A DNA stretch of 64,000 nucleotides from Chryseobacterium sp. G0162 (GCF_003815715.1 NZ_CP033922.1:2962001-3026000); one strand, 5' to 3'; counted from the first letter of the stretch, positions 16,343 through 25,463 are shown. Numbers and translations: made by a program. Notes: a model not told the origin generated them from the sequence alone.

Positions 16343-19300
16343 TTATTCCCGATTTTTAATTAAAAGCCATCCTGAATACGAAACTGGTAATTGAGTGTCC
16401 GGTTCAATCCATTTTATAACATACCAATAAGTTCCCGTAGGAAGATTTCTTCCGTTCGATTTTCCGTCCCAGATGTAATTCTTATCGGAAGATTTATACA
16501 CAGGGTTTCCATATCGATCTGAAACTTCTATGGATACATTTTGTTTGATTCCTACTTCTGAATAGTTCAGGGTATCATTAATGCCATCTCCATTCGGAGT
16601 AATCGTATTGATAATATTAACAATCAGGAAGTTTTTAGTTACATGACGACATCCGTCAGCACCTAATACATATACCGTATGAGTCCCTTTATATAATCCT
16701 GTAAACACATTGGAAGACTGATAATCAAAACCATTTAATGAATATCTGTAAGGAGGAGTTCCGCCTGTTACATAAACCGTTGCTGTGGTACCAGAAACCT
16801 CTATTTTTGAAATGACAGGAGACTGAGCCGTATTAACTTTTACATATTGACGGTACACACATCCATTAGATCCAAGGTCTACATAATAATTTCCTGCAGA
16901 AGCACTAATGCTTTGGGCAGTAGCTCCATTGCTCCATAAATAGGATGAAAATCCAGGTCCAGCATCCAAAAGGATTTTGTCATTGGAACAGATGATCTTA
17001 TCTTGAAGTGTTGTCGATTTTTTAGGTACTTTTAAATTAAGTGTTAAACTACCTGTATTTGCACATGCTGTATTGCTTTGGAATCTTATGTAAAAAGTAC
17101 CTCCTGAAGAAGTAAGGATCTGTGATGCTGAGATTGGATTAGTTCCTGTTTGCGCATCAGCTGCAGAGGCATAAAAAGATAAGATAACAAGCGGATCAAC
17201 GGTAAATAAACCTTTATAATCATTCAGATTTACTTGTTCAGAACCGTTAATATCATTATCACAGACATCAGCGGTTGCATTATTCGTAATCAATGGAATT
17301 TTGTTTCCTATAGTAAAATTAATCTGTCCGAAGACTGGAGGGCAACTTCCAGTGTTCCCCGTTGCTCTTACATACACTGTTGTGTTGGCTGTATAGGTCC
17401 AGTTGGTAGGAAGTGTATTGCTATTTCCTGCAATCGCATCAGCCTGGCTAAGATAATATTTTACTGTAAAAATCGGTGAATTAGCCACAATCAGTGGAGT
17501 AACATTGTCAAAGTTGATATGTACGCTTCCATCAACATCACTTCCACAGCTATTAGCATTGAAGCTGGTAGTGTTGATAACAGGTATAGGAAATGTATTT
17601 AAAGTAATGGTCGCTATTTTAGAACATCCATAAAAAGTTACATTGGCATATACGTTCCCTGCAGGACCAGTATAATTTAGAGGATTGGCAATTGGCCCTG
17701 TTAAATTAGCATTGGTAAAATAAGTTATTGTAACTCCCGGAGTTTGAGTGACGCTGGCCGCTTGCAGATTGTAAGTTCCGTTTCCATTAGCTGCAGCACA
17801 GGAAAATAGCACATCATTGGTCACTTTTAAGATATGGGTATTGACTACAATTTTAAAATACTCAAACGCAGCAGGACTTCCATTGCCCTGAATATAATAA
17901 GTGAAGGTATCTGTAAAATCTGCAGCCATCCCTGCATTAGGAGTATAGGTAATTTGGCCTGTTGTAGGATTAATCGCAACTGTCCCATTAGTTGGTTGTA
18001 CAATAATATTGGTGTTGGCAGGAACTACAGGTTGGGTTGAATGGGTAAATGCAGGAATAATTACTTGTGTATTACATGAGCCAATATCATAAGTTGTGGT
18101 TGTAATAGGTGGACAAGTTGTATAATCGTATTCTGCAGTAAGCCTAGTTTCACAACTATTTTTGGTGATTTTACAGGTATAGATCCCAGAACCATATAAG
18201 TCTGGGCTGATAGTAGAGGTGATAGCACCTGGGATTTCAACACCGTCACGGTACCATTTATAGTCATCATAGCCAGACTCTACTTGTAAAATGACTCCGT
18301 TATAACAATCACCAGTTTTAGTAATCACCGGGATCGATGAGAATCCTGCAAAATATCCGCCGTATCCTACAGCTCCGTTTCCTGCGGCAATACCTGCGGT
18401 GACTGGTTTGGTTGATTGTACTGTAACGTTTCCTGTTATAGTAGGAATTGAGTAAGTAACCCAGTTTGGGTTTCCGTTTACTGGAGCAGGTCCGTTAGTT
18501 GTGATTGGATTTCCGTTAACTGTTACTGTGGCTCCGGTTTGGGTAATAATATTAAGTCTTGCAGTAAAAGAATCACTTCCTATTTTATTAATGAATCCAA
18601 TTTCGTTGATCTCGGTAGGGAGAAAGCAGCTCAAAGGTGGAATAAAGTTCATCCCTCCTGTAGCATAAATATTCCCGGTGGAAGTTCCTGCTAGTAGTTG
18701 ATAGACATATACATTATTGGTTGCGGAAATGCTCATGTTAAAGTTTCCGTTAGCCTGAGAAGTGTAATGCGTTCCCTGTACAACATAATGGTCACCTGCA
18801 TTTAGGGTAGGTCCTAGTGGAGCACCATTTACCGTAAGTTTTGTATTGTTTACTGTGGCAACTACTACAGCAGCTTCCATTCCAGAATTTGCCGGACCGT
18901 TTCCTTTTACCATTATGAAGTCTTTTCCTAATCTTTCAACAGGAACAGACTGATCCATCAATACATCAACATTTGTGCTGTTTTGGGTTGTATAGATGCT
19001 GTTAAAGTTTCCGTTAGTGACGGATATAGGTTTGTTAGCAACAATTTTCGCGCCTACTAATCCTTTCAAGTTGTTGGTATTAAGGTCGCTTTGTGCTTCA
19101 ATGATATATGATTTTCCTTTATCAATGGTAAACGTTCTGGATGGAGCGGATACTAAGTCGGAGAAGACTACATTCTGATTATATCCTGATAGCGTTACAG
19201 TCGTATTATCTTCAGTAGCGGTAATCCCAATAGTGGAATTTACATAAGGCTTGGCTGATGTATTGGGGGCCATTCCTACAAAGAAGGTTTTTCCAAGACC

Positions 19301-19684
19301 GGCTAGTCCTTTTGAAGTAATAAATTCTGCCTGATCTTTCACTGCAAATCTGTAGCTGGCAAAAAACTTTTTACTGCCTTTAACATGCAGCCCCATTGAA
19401 ACAGACTTAAACAGGTTGGCTGCTGTAGAAGCAATCATCATATTATTGGATATAGACTGTTCTATAGGGTTTCCTTTACTGAGTTGTACCGAGGCAATAA
19501 GATTATTATTGTTAAAAATCTGTACAGTAAAAGGGACTGTTTCATTAGTAGACAGGTACAAATAACCTTTGGGAGTACCCTGAAGACTGCTTGCAGACAT
19601 AGGAGCGAACCAGTGTTCTGTATCCAATTGGGCATTAACTAATAAACAAAAAAATGTGCAAAAAGCTAGTAGAAATTTTTTCAT
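16343..19684 (-). CDS. T9SS type-B sorted giant surface protein with IgGFc-binding-like N-terminus (copy 3)
   Basis: 1113 residues with the layout of copy 1: signal peptide to about LVNAQ19, IgGFc-binding-like region (AEFITSKG, ITATEDNTTVTLSGY, GAKIVANKPISVTNGNFNS, DQSVPVERLGKDFIMVKGNG, GGMNFIPPLSCFLP), Ig-like module (YDDYKWYRDGVEIPG), cadherin-like module (TGQITYTPNAG), repeated modules with CGSDVDGS and CDNDINGS, YLWSNGATAQS, SprB-like GGTPPYRYSLNG, and sorting domain (NTITPNGDGINDTLNYSEV...VSDRYGNPVYKS). First in transcription order, with its own promoter box; no clear terminator separates it from copy 2. Ligand unknown: the IgGFc name comes from distant similarity and does not show antibody binding. 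Confidence 0.82.
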   Translation of the reverse strand: MKKFLLAFCTFFCLLVNAQLDTEHWFAPMSASSLQGTPKGYLYLSTNETVPFTVQIFNNNNLIASVQLSKGNPIEQSISNNMMIASTAANLFKSVSMGLHVKGSKKFFASYRFAVKDQAEFITSKGLAGLGKTFFVGMAPNTSAKPYVNSTIGITATEDNTTVTLSGYNQNVVFSDLVSAPSRTFTIDKGKSYIIEAQSDLNTNNLKGLVGAKIVANKPISVTNGNFNSIYTTQNSTNVDVLMDQSVPVERLGKDFIMVKGNGPANSGMEAAVVVATVNNTKLTVNGAPLGPTLNAGDHYVVQGTHYTSQANGNFNMSISATNNVYVYQLLAGTSTGNIYATGGMNFIPPLSCFLPTEINEIGFINKIGSDSFTARLNIITQTGATVTVNGNPITTNGPAPVNGNPNWVTYSIPTITGNVTVQSTKPVTAGIAAGNGAVGYGGYFAGFSSIPVITKTGDCYNGVILQVESGYDDYKWYRDGVEIPGAITSTISPDLYGSGIYTCKITKNSCETRLTAEYDYTTCPPITTTTYDIGSCNTQVIIPAFTHSTQPVVPANTNIIVQPTNGTVAINPTTGQITYTPNAGMAADFTDTFTYYIQGNGSPAAFEYFKIVVNTHILKVTNDVLFSCAAANGNGTYNLQAASVTQTPGVTITYFTNANLTGPIANPLNYTGPAGNVYANVTFYGCSKIATITLNTFPIPVINTTSFNANSCGSDVDGSVHINFDNVTPLIVANSPIFTVKYYLSQADAIAGNSNTLPTNWTYTANTTVYVRATGNTGSCPPVFGQINFTIGNKIPLITNNATADVCDNDINGSEQVNLNDYKGLFTVDPLVILSFYASAADAQTGTNPISASQILTSSGGTFYIRFQSNTACANTGSLTLNLKVPKKSTTLQDKIICSNDKILLDAGPGFSSYLWSNGATAQSISASAGNYYVDLGSNGCVYRQYVKVNTAQSPVISKIEVSGTTATVYVTGGTPPYRYSLNGFDYQSSNVFTGLYKGTHTVYVLGADGCRHVTKNFLIVNIINTITPNGDGINDTLNYSEVGIKQNVSIEVSDRYGNPVYKSSDKNYIWDGKSNGRNLPTGTYWYVIKWIEPDTQLPVSYSGWLLIKNRE

Positions 19685-19702
19685 GCGTTACTATAAGGGC
19701 CG

Positions 19703-19710
19703 CAAATTTA
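19703..19710 (-). promoter_or_regulatory. -10/-7 box for adhesin copy 3
   Basis: TAAATTTG on the minus strand, 19 bases upstream of the ATG. Confidence 0.42.
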
Positions 19711-19824
19711 AGTATTAATCATCACAATTTTATATAAAAAAAACTTGGAATTTTGATTTGCTTTAGAATTGTTGAATATTTAAAATTTGCTTCATTTTGC
19801 GTTCATATTCATTAAGATAGTCCA

Positions 19825-19862
19825 TAAAAAAATCCCGGTGAATAATTTCACCGGGATTCTAT
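19825..19862 (-). terminator. Terminator of tsf
   Basis: AATCCCGGTGAA pairs with TTTCACCGGGATT and is followed on the minus strand by T-rich sequence. It sits 17 bases past the tsf stop. Confidence 0.8.
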
Positions 19863-19878
19863 ATTTTAAAAAGCTGGA

Positions 19879-20703
19879 TTATAAGCTTACTCTTATAAAT
19901 CCTGTTACTTTTAGATCTGCATTTACAGATTTTACATAATCAGCAACTGAGATACTAGAGTCTTTAATGAAGTCTTGGTGTACCAAAGTGTTGTCTTTGT
20001 AGAATCTTTGCATTTTACCTTTCAAGATATTATCGATGATGTTTGCAGGCTTACCTTCTTCAGTAAGTTTGTGTCTTTCGATCTCTAATTCTTTGTCGAT
20101 AGTTTCTTGAGAAACTCTAGTTTCGTCAAGAGCGATTGGGTTCATCGCAGCAGCTTGCATAGAAACAGATTTAGCAACTTCATCAGCTCCGTCTACTTTT
20201 GCAGAAAGAGAAGTAATTGCAGCAATTTTGTTTCCTGCGTGGATGTAAGCTCCTAGGAATGGTCCTTCGATTCTTTCGAATGTACCAATTTCGATTTTTT
20301 CACCGATAACACCTGTCTGCTCAATCAATTTCTCAGCAACAGTCATTCCGTGGAAATCTGTAGCTAATAATTCTTCTTTAGTAGCAGCGAAGATTGCCAT
20401 TTCAGCTAATTCGTAAGCTAGCTCGATGAAAGCTTCGTTTTTACCAACGAAGTCAGTTTCGCAGTTTAAAGAGATAATAGCACCTAAAGTGTTATCTTCG
20501 TTTACTCTTGCGATTACAGCTCCTTCAGTAGATTCTCTGTCAGCTCTGTTAGCAGCAACTTTTTGTCCTTTTTTTCTAAGGATATCCACTGCTTTTTCGA
20601 AGTCTCCTTCTGCTTCAACTAGAGCTTTTTTGCAGTCCATCATACCTGCACCTGTTTGGTTTCTTAATTTAGCTACATCTGCAGCAACTGGTGTATAAGA
20701 CAT
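19879..20703 (-). CDS. tsf: Translation elongation factor Ts
   Basis: The 274 residues show the EF-Ts N-terminal UBA-like segment (VAKLRNQTGAGMMDCKKAL at 9-27), the TDFV motif (NCETDFVGKNEAF near 80) that contacts EF-Tu, and the C-terminal core domain. It recycles EF-Tu-GDP to EF-Tu-GTP. Length is typical. It normally sits directly after rpsB; here it is 14.4 kb away in the opposite orientation with its own promoter (TATCTTTG at 20764-20771) and a ~50-base leader, which points to a rearrangement. Confidence 0.96.
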   Translation of the reverse strand: MSYTPVAADVAKLRNQTGAGMMDCKKALVEAEGDFEKAVDILRKKGQKVAANRADRESTEGAVIARVNEDNTLGAIISLNCETDFVGKNEAFIELAYELAEMAIFAATKEELLATDFHGMTVAEKLIEQTGVIGEKIEIGTFERIEGPFLGAYIHAGNKIAAITSLSAKVDGADEVAKSVSMQAAAMNPIALDETRVSQETIDKELEIERHKLTEEGKPANIIDNILKGKMQRFYKDNTLVHQDFIKDSSISVADYVKSVNADLKVTGFIRVSL

Positions 20704-20763
20704 AATATCTATTATTTTTTATTTAAGATTAGTATTAATTTTTAGCTTAATTTTAGAGCAGTG

Positions 20764-20771
20764 CAAAGATA
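20764..20771 (-). promoter_or_regulatory. -10/-7 box for tsf
   Basis: TATCTTTG on the minus strand, a perfect match. It gives tsf an independent promoter, as needed now that it is detached from rpsB. Confidence 0.5.
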
Positions 20772-20846
20772 ATGATTTTAATGATAAACTAAAAAATGAC
20801 TTTTCACGTTATTAATATATTTAATACTATTTTAAAGATTTGATTA

Positions 20847-21611
20847 ATGAAAAAAATCTTCCTTCTCCTTTTTGTAAGCATTTTTGCGCTTGGTTTTTCT
20901 CAAAAAAAGAAAAAAACAAAATCTAAAGCTGTTGTTGAAAAAGAAACAGTGATTATTTATACGGAGCAGGAAGCAGAGGTCTCAAAAGAAACAAGAGTGA
21001 TTGCCGGTTTTATTAAACAAAATCCTGGACATGCACGAACAGATTTCTTTAAAAAAAGGTTGATGGATATTATCATGGCTGATAATTCACCTGAAGCAAA
21101 ACCTACCATAAGGCCGATCAGCAAAGAAAAAATTGAAAATATTGTTAAAAATAATGAGCTGAATAGTGGGAAAGTAATGGCTGCCAATAAAGCATCTACT
21201 GCCAATAATAGCAAGAATGCGGATAAAGTAAATAATGCCATCAATGCATTGAAAGAAGAAAGATTGGCAAACTATGCTTCAGCAGGGACTGCAAAAAGTG
21301 CAGGTTCTTCGGTGAAATCGGAACCTAGTGAAGCGAATAAGAAGACAGCGGCCATGCTTACACACCTTTTTAATAATGATATCAATAAGAATGAAGCGTA
21401 TATCAATATTAAAAACAGATCAAGCTGTAATCTGATCGTGAAAATAAGTGGTAAAAAATATTATAATTTAAGTGTTCCTGCCCGAGGGGAAAACTTTATT
21501 TTGATTGATAAAGGAGAATATGTATTGACTACAATGGTGTGTGATGCAAAATATTCTTCACTGAAAAAAATTACTCAGGATATAGAGATTGCTCTCAATA
21601 TTGCTGATTAA
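20847..21611 (+). CDS. DUF6759-like secreted protein (inverted paralogue)
   Basis: 254 residues with a signal peptide (to about GFSQ19) and then a lysine-rich stretch (KKKKTKSK). The N-terminal half is divergent: VIAGFIKQNPGHARTDFFKK at ~52-71 takes the place of the AHPDDP segment. A low-complexity Ala/Asn/Ser linker spans ~115-165. Residues ~170-254 are clearly the same domain as in the 6441 and 7922 genes: TAAMLTHLFNNDINKNEAYI, SSCNLIVKISG, YYNLSVPARGENFILIDKG and MVCDAKYSSLKKI. It is the only member on the + strand, on the far side of the adhesin-tsf segment. Function unknown. Confidence 0.75.
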   Translation: MKKIFLLLFVSIFALGFSQKKKKTKSKAVVEKETVIIYTEQEAEVSKETRVIAGFIKQNPGHARTDFFKKRLMDIIMADNSPEAKPTIRPISKEKIENIVKNNELNSGKVMAANKASTANNSKNADKVNNAINALKEERLANYASAGTAKSAGSSVKSEPSEANKKTAAMLTHLFNNDINKNEAYINIKNRSSCNLIVKISGKKYYNLSVPARGENFILIDKGEYVLTTMVCDAKYSSLKKITQDIEIALNIAD

Positions 21612-21629
21612 TGAAGAAGAAAACTAAAA

Positions 21630-21667
21630 TAAAAAAGGTTAAGAAATTTTCTTAACCTTTTTTATTT
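21630..21667. terminator. Bidirectional terminator between convergent genes
   Basis: AAAAAAGGTTAAGAAA/TTTCTTAACCTTTTTT serves the DUF6759-like gene on + and accA on -. Confidence 0.85.
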
Positions 21668-21668
21668 T

Positions 21669-22625
21669 TTATCCTTTAAACTGACCCATCGCAATGAATT
21701 TATCCTGTCTCTGGGTTTCAAGCTCTTGTCCTGTAAATTTAGAGAACGCTTTGATATTTTGTAAAATAGAATTTTTCAAGTTCAAATAAGTGGTCTCCTG
21801 GTCGTAGTGAGCACCTCCTAGGGGTTCCTCAATAATTCCGTCAATGAACTTTTCTCTTAAAGCATCCTGAGGAGTAAGGTTTAATGCATTAGCAGCATCT
21901 TCCTTATGATCCCAGTTTCTCCATAAGATAGAAGAGCAACTTTCTGGCGCAATTACCGTATACCATGTGTTTTCCAGCATATATACTTTATTACCTACAC
22001 CTATTCCTAATGCTCCACCACTTGCTCCTTCTCCAATAATGTAAGTGAAGATCGGCGTTTTCAGCTGAACCATTTCAAAAATATTTCTTGCAATCGCTTC
22101 ACCTTGTCCTCTTTCTTCAGCTTCTAATCCTGGATAAGCTCCCGGTGTATCCACTAAAGTTACTACAGGAATGTTGAATTTCTCAGCAAGCTTCATTAGT
22201 CTTAAAGCTTTTCTGTATCCTTCAGGATTTGGCATCCCGAATCTTCTATGCTGTCTTTCCTTAGTTGTTCTTCCTTTTTGAGTCCCTATGATCATTACTC
22301 TCTGACCATCCAGGGTCATCAATCCTCCAATCATTGCCGGATCATCAGCGAAATTTCTGTCTCCGTGAAGTTCTAAGAAACTGCCTTTGTCTGCCATTCC
22401 GTGGATATAGTCCAATGTATAAGGACGATCCGGGTGACGGGACAGTTGTACTCTTTGCCAAGGTGTAAGATTGCTATAGATTTCTTTTTTCTTTTCTAAA
22501 ATCTTATCCTCAATCTGGCTGCATGCTAATTTTACATCAACACCACTTTCTTCTCCTACTAAAGAACACGTCTGGTATTGGTCCATCAATTCTTTGATAG
22601 GAAGTTCGAAACTTAAATATTCCAT
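21669..22625 (-). CDS. accA: Acetyl-CoA carboxylase carboxyltransferase subunit alpha
   Basis: 318 residues, normal length for AccA. Visible signatures: [19 protein letters not shown] near 80-98, [17 protein letters not shown] near 112, and [27 protein letters not shown] near 145-171. [12 protein letters not shown] then precedes the [10 protein letters not shown] segment, and [12 protein letters not shown] is the glycine-rich oxyanion region. It transfers carboxylate from biotin to acetyl-CoA with the beta subunit (not in this window), the first step of fatty-acid synthesis. The biotin-carrying and carboxylase subunits are at 31.6-33.6 kb. It follows gltX by 49 bases and has its own promoter box. 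Confidence 0.96.
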   Translation of the reverse strand: MEYLSFELPIKELMDQYQTCSLVGEESGVDVKLACSQIEDKILEKKKEIYSNLTPWQRVQLSRHPDRPYTLDYIHGMADKGSFLELHGDRNFADDPAMIGGLMTLDGQRVMIIGTQKGRTTKERQHRRFGMPNPEGYRKALRLMKLAEKFNIPVVTLVDTPGAYPGLEAEERGQGEAIARNIFEMVQLKTPIFTYIIGEGASGGALGIGVGNKVYMLENTWYTVIAPESCSSILWRNWDHKEDAANALNLTPQDALREKFIDGIIEEPLGGAHYDQETTYLNLKNSILQNIKAFSKFTGQELETQRQDKFIAMGQFKG

Positions 22626-22648
22626 TTCTTGAAGTAAATTAAATCTTT

Positions 22649-22656
22649 CAAATGTA
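22649..22656 (-). promoter_or_regulatory. -10/-7 box for accA
   Basis: TACATTTG on the minus strand in the gltX-accA gap, about 23 bases ahead of the accA start. Confidence 0.4.
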
Positions 22657-22674
22657 TGAAAAATTATGGTAATT

Positions 22675-24402
22675 TTATTTAAAATTATTTATAGCATTGC
22701 TTATTCTGGCGATACTTTCCTCTTTTCCAATGATTTCCAGAATGTCCGGAACGTCTGGTCCTTTCAATTCTCCTACCAAAGCTAAACGAAGTGGCATCAT
22801 TACTTTACCCATTCCCAAGCCTTTATTTTCCGCGAAATCATGCATCGTTTGCTTTATTGTTTCTGCAACGAAGTCTGTAGATTGGAATAGGGTAGCCAAT
22901 TCTCCTAAAATAGCAGATGTTTCGTCATTCCATGCTTTTTTAGATGCTTTTTCATCATATGAGGTTGGGGCTTCAAAGAAGAATTTTCCGTTTTCATAGA
23001 TGTCTTTAGGGAAAGTAGCCCTTTCCTTCATCAGAGGAATTACTTTTAATAGCTTTTCGTCAGAAGCATTGGATAAATCAAGGCCTGAGTTTTTAAGCAT
23101 TTCAAGAAGTTCTTCATCTGACTTCATCTGAATGTACTGATGGTTGAACCATTCTGATTTTTCTTTGCTGAATCTTGCTCCTGCCTTATGAACTTTATGA
23201 AGATCAAATTCCTTAGCCATTTCTTCTAAAGAAAGAACTTCTTTATCATCTGCCGGAGACCATCCTAATAATGCTACCATATTGATGAATGCATCAGGAA
23301 GGTATCCGTTTTCTCTGTATCCTTTAGAAACAGCATCTGTTGCAGGGTCTTTGAAGTCAAGCGGGAATACAGGGAATCCAAATTTATCACCATCTCTTTT
23401 GCTTAATTTTCCTGAAAGCCCTTTCTTTAAAAATTGCTTTACTGCAGCAGTTAGTGGATTATCTTTATCATTTTCGCCCAACATAGATTTGAATCTAGGG
23501 CTTTTTACTTCCGCAAAGAATGATTTGATGATCGGTGCAGACTCATCGAAAGAAAACTGACCATTCTTCACCACAAATTCATCGGTGAAAGATTTTGTGA
23601 TCTCATCAATATTATCTTTGTTGATTAAAGTTGAAACATCAGGCTTTAATATTAATGAAAGGTGAGCAAATTGCGGCGCTTCCCAGCCCATTGCTTCATA
23701 TAATAAAGTATGCAGTCCTAGAGATGGCAGCCATTCTTCTCCACGGATTACATGAGAAATTTCCATTTCGTGGTCATCAATGATGTTGGCGAAGTGGTAT
23801 GTTGGCATTCCGTCATTTTTTACCAAAACTTTATCATCTAATGTATTGGTATTAACCGCAGATTTTCCACGGATGATATCTTCAAGATTCAATACTCTGT
23901 CTACAGGCATTTTGAATCTCACTACATATGGTGTTTTTTCATCCAATAATTTCTGAACTTCTTCCTCAGAAAGTGCAAGACTGTTTTTTAAACGGTTTCT
24001 CGTTTTATTATCATAAGAGAAAACTTCTCCGTTTGCTTCGAATTCTGCACGTACAGCATCTAATTCTTCCGGAGTATCAAATGCCATATAAGCATAATCT
24101 GTTTTCAAGATCTGCTCAGTATATCTGTCATAAATATCTCTTCTTTCAGATTGTCTGTAAGGGGCAAATTTTCCTCCTTTCTTAGGACTTTCATCAGGGA
24201 TAATTCCACACCATTCTAAAGCTTCTTCAATGTATTCTTCAGCTCCTTCTACATATCTGGCGGTATCTGTATCTTCAATTCTTAATACAAATTCTCCCCC
24301 TTGATTTTTAGCAAAAAGGTAATCATATAATGCAGTTCTTACGCCTCCCAAATGTAAAGGTCCGGTAGGACTTGGAGCAAAACGTACTCTTACTTTCTCC
24401 AT
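22675..24402 (-). CDS. gltX: Glutamate--tRNA ligase
   Basis: 575 residues. Class I synthetase with the HIGH-type motif PTGPLHLGG (13-20), LRIEDTD near 40-46, and the KMSKS-type loop KLSKR at 332-336 ([10 protein letters not shown]). It charges tRNA-Glu. It is longer than the usual ~500 residues because of an insertion at about 254-329, between ILKP and GKLSKR, which are almost contiguous in typical GltX. Reading frame and codon use continue through the insertion, so it is not a frameshift artefact. The C-terminal anticodon-binding region is intact. Promoter box at 24422-24429; accA follows on the same strand. Confidence 0.95.
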   Translation of the reverse strand: MEKVRVRFAPSPTGPLHLGGVRTALYDYLFAKNQGGEFVLRIEDTDTARYVEGAEEYIEEALEWCGIIPDESPKKGGKFAPYRQSERRDIYDRYTEQILKTDYAYMAFDTPEELDAVRAEFEANGEVFSYDNKTRNRLKNSLALSEEEVQKLLDEKTPYVVRFKMPVDRVLNLEDIIRGKSAVNTNTLDDKVLVKNDGMPTYHFANIIDDHEMEISHVIRGEEWLPSLGLHTLLYEAMGWEAPQFAHLSLILKPDVSTLINKDNIDEITKSFTDEFVVKNGQFSFDESAPIIKSFFAEVKSPRFKSMLGENDKDNPLTAAVKQFLKKGLSGKLSKRDGDKFGFPVFPLDFKDPATDAVSKGYRENGYLPDAFINMVALLGWSPADDKEVLSLEEMAKEFDLHKVHKAGARFSKEKSEWFNHQYIQMKSDEELLEMLKNSGLDLSNASDEKLLKVIPLMKERATFPKDIYENGKFFFEAPTSYDEKASKKAWNDETSAILGELATLFQSTDFVAETIKQTMHDFAENKGLGMGKVMMPLRLALVGELKGPDVPDILEIIGKEESIARISNAINNFK

Positions 24403-24421
24403 TTCAATTTAAATTTTGGTG

Positions 24422-24429
24422 CAAATTTA
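24422..24429 (-). promoter_or_regulatory. -10/-7 box for gltX
   Basis: TAAATTTG on the minus strand, 20 bases upstream of the start codon. Confidence 0.42.
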
Positions 24430-24482
24430 CTTAAAGTAACTTGAAAAATAAATTGTTTCATTTGATTATGTAAGAAAAGCAT

Positions 24483-24518
24483 AAAAAAAAACTATCTGAA
24501 AACAGATAGTTTTTTTAT
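24483..24518 (-). terminator. Terminator after the lectin lipoprotein gene
   Basis: AAAAAACTATCTG/CAGATAGTTTTTT with an AAAA loop; on the minus strand it is followed by a T run. Confidence 0.82.
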
Positions 24519-24534
24519 GTTGAAAAGTTTTTAT

Positions 24535-25134
24535 TTAATAGATATTTGTAATGTCCTCTACGGCAATTTCGTGTCTTTCAGAATCATTTCCTTCAAGAAT
24601 AAAAGTTGCATAATAGCGGGTACCATTTATTGCATGCGTTTTTTTAATGATTTGAAGTTTAAATCTAGGATTTGAAACGGTTCCGGAATATGTATTTGTT
24701 GACCATATAGCATTTCCTGAAACATAGGGCTGTGCTTTGTATAATACCAAATTACCATCGGTTTGTGCATTTAAAAAAGGTTGAGCCACGCCATTACCCA
24801 AATTTGTATTGGATGCCCATTTTACCGGATGAGGTACTGGTCCCCAAAAATTGATAGGACTTGCATAAAGGACCAGGTTAGAATCAAATTGAAGATCCAG
24901 ATGTAAGTTCACATTTCCGTAGTTTAAAACTAAAGATTGCCCAGCATTAAGGCTTGATATTCTGTGGCTTTCAGCAAGTACCTCAGTCTTTGTCAATGAA
25001 ATCTTTTCCTGTGCATTCATATTTTTGGCAGTTTGTACAGGGGTTTGCTCCGTCATTGAATCGGTTTCTCTTGAGCATGATGTGATGGCTAACGTTAATA
25101 AAGTTAAAGTTGAAATTTTTAATAGTTTTGTCAT
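24535..25134 (-). CDS. Lipoprotein with a bulb-type (mannose-binding-like) lectin domain
   Basis: 199 residues. The N-terminus is a lipoprotein signal with lipobox AITSC (Cys20). Residues ~58-150 form a bulb-lectin-type beta-prism: LNAGQSLVLNYGNVNLHLDL, then two copies of the sugar-site signature QxDxNLVLY seen as LQFDSNLVLY (~81) and AQTDGNLVLY (~122), each followed by a W-containing strand (VKWASNT, AIWSTNT). The first copy has F for the usual second-position residue and S before N, so one site may be weak. The last ~45 residues are not lectin-like. Lectin-like bacteriocins and adhesins use this fold; the role here is not known. Single gene with its own promoter. Confidence 0.75.
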   Translation of the reverse strand: MTKLLKISTLTLLTLAITSCSRETDSMTEQTPVQTAKNMNAQEKISLTKTEVLAESHRISSLNAGQSLVLNYGNVNLHLDLQFDSNLVLYASPINFWGPVPHPVKWASNTNLGNGVAQPFLNAQTDGNLVLYKAQPYVSGNAIWSTNTYSGTVSNPRFKLQIIKKTHAINGTRYYATFILEGNDSERHEIAVEDITNIY

Positions 25135-25154
25135 GGAAATTTATAATTTTCCGG

Positions 25155-25162
25155 CAAAGATA
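25155..25162 (-). promoter_or_regulatory. -10/-7 box for the lectin lipoprotein
   Basis: TATCTTTG on the minus strand, 21 bases ahead of the ATG. Confidence 0.45.
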
Positions 25163-25249
25163 ATTAAATTTCTATATTTGGTGAATAAAATAATATTAAT
25201 TTTGTTAATACTGATGGGCGTTCGTATGAATATCTACACTTGTATTAAC

Positions 25250-25447
25250 TCACTTATTTGAGATTTTAAATACTTTCAAAGGCATACTGTCAACAATGAA
25301 ATAAGTTTCAAACCCATTAAATATTTCAGATAGCTGTAACCTTATCATATTTGTAAAACTCACTAATTTTCTTCTTCGACAATTATCAACTATTCTTTCA
25401 GTCTTGCTTATAAAAACTTCTAAAATTCTTTCGTAATTTGCTCTCAA
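25250..25447 (-). pseudogene. IS982-family transposase remnant
   Basis: A 65-residue frame, the only gene trace in this 329-base gap. Its second half, RRRKLVSFTNMIRLQLSEIF followed by NGFETYFIVDSMPLKVFKIS, resembles the segment around the first catalytic aspartate (YFIVDSMPLEVCK) of Bacteroidetes IS982 transposases as I remember them. Everything upstream and downstream that a ~290-residue transposase needs is missing, and no terminal inverted repeats are visible. It is therefore an inactive fragment, lying between the lectin lipoprotein gene and the glycosyltransferase cluster. Confidence 0.65.
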
Positions 25448-25463
25448 GTTGTAATTTATTTTT

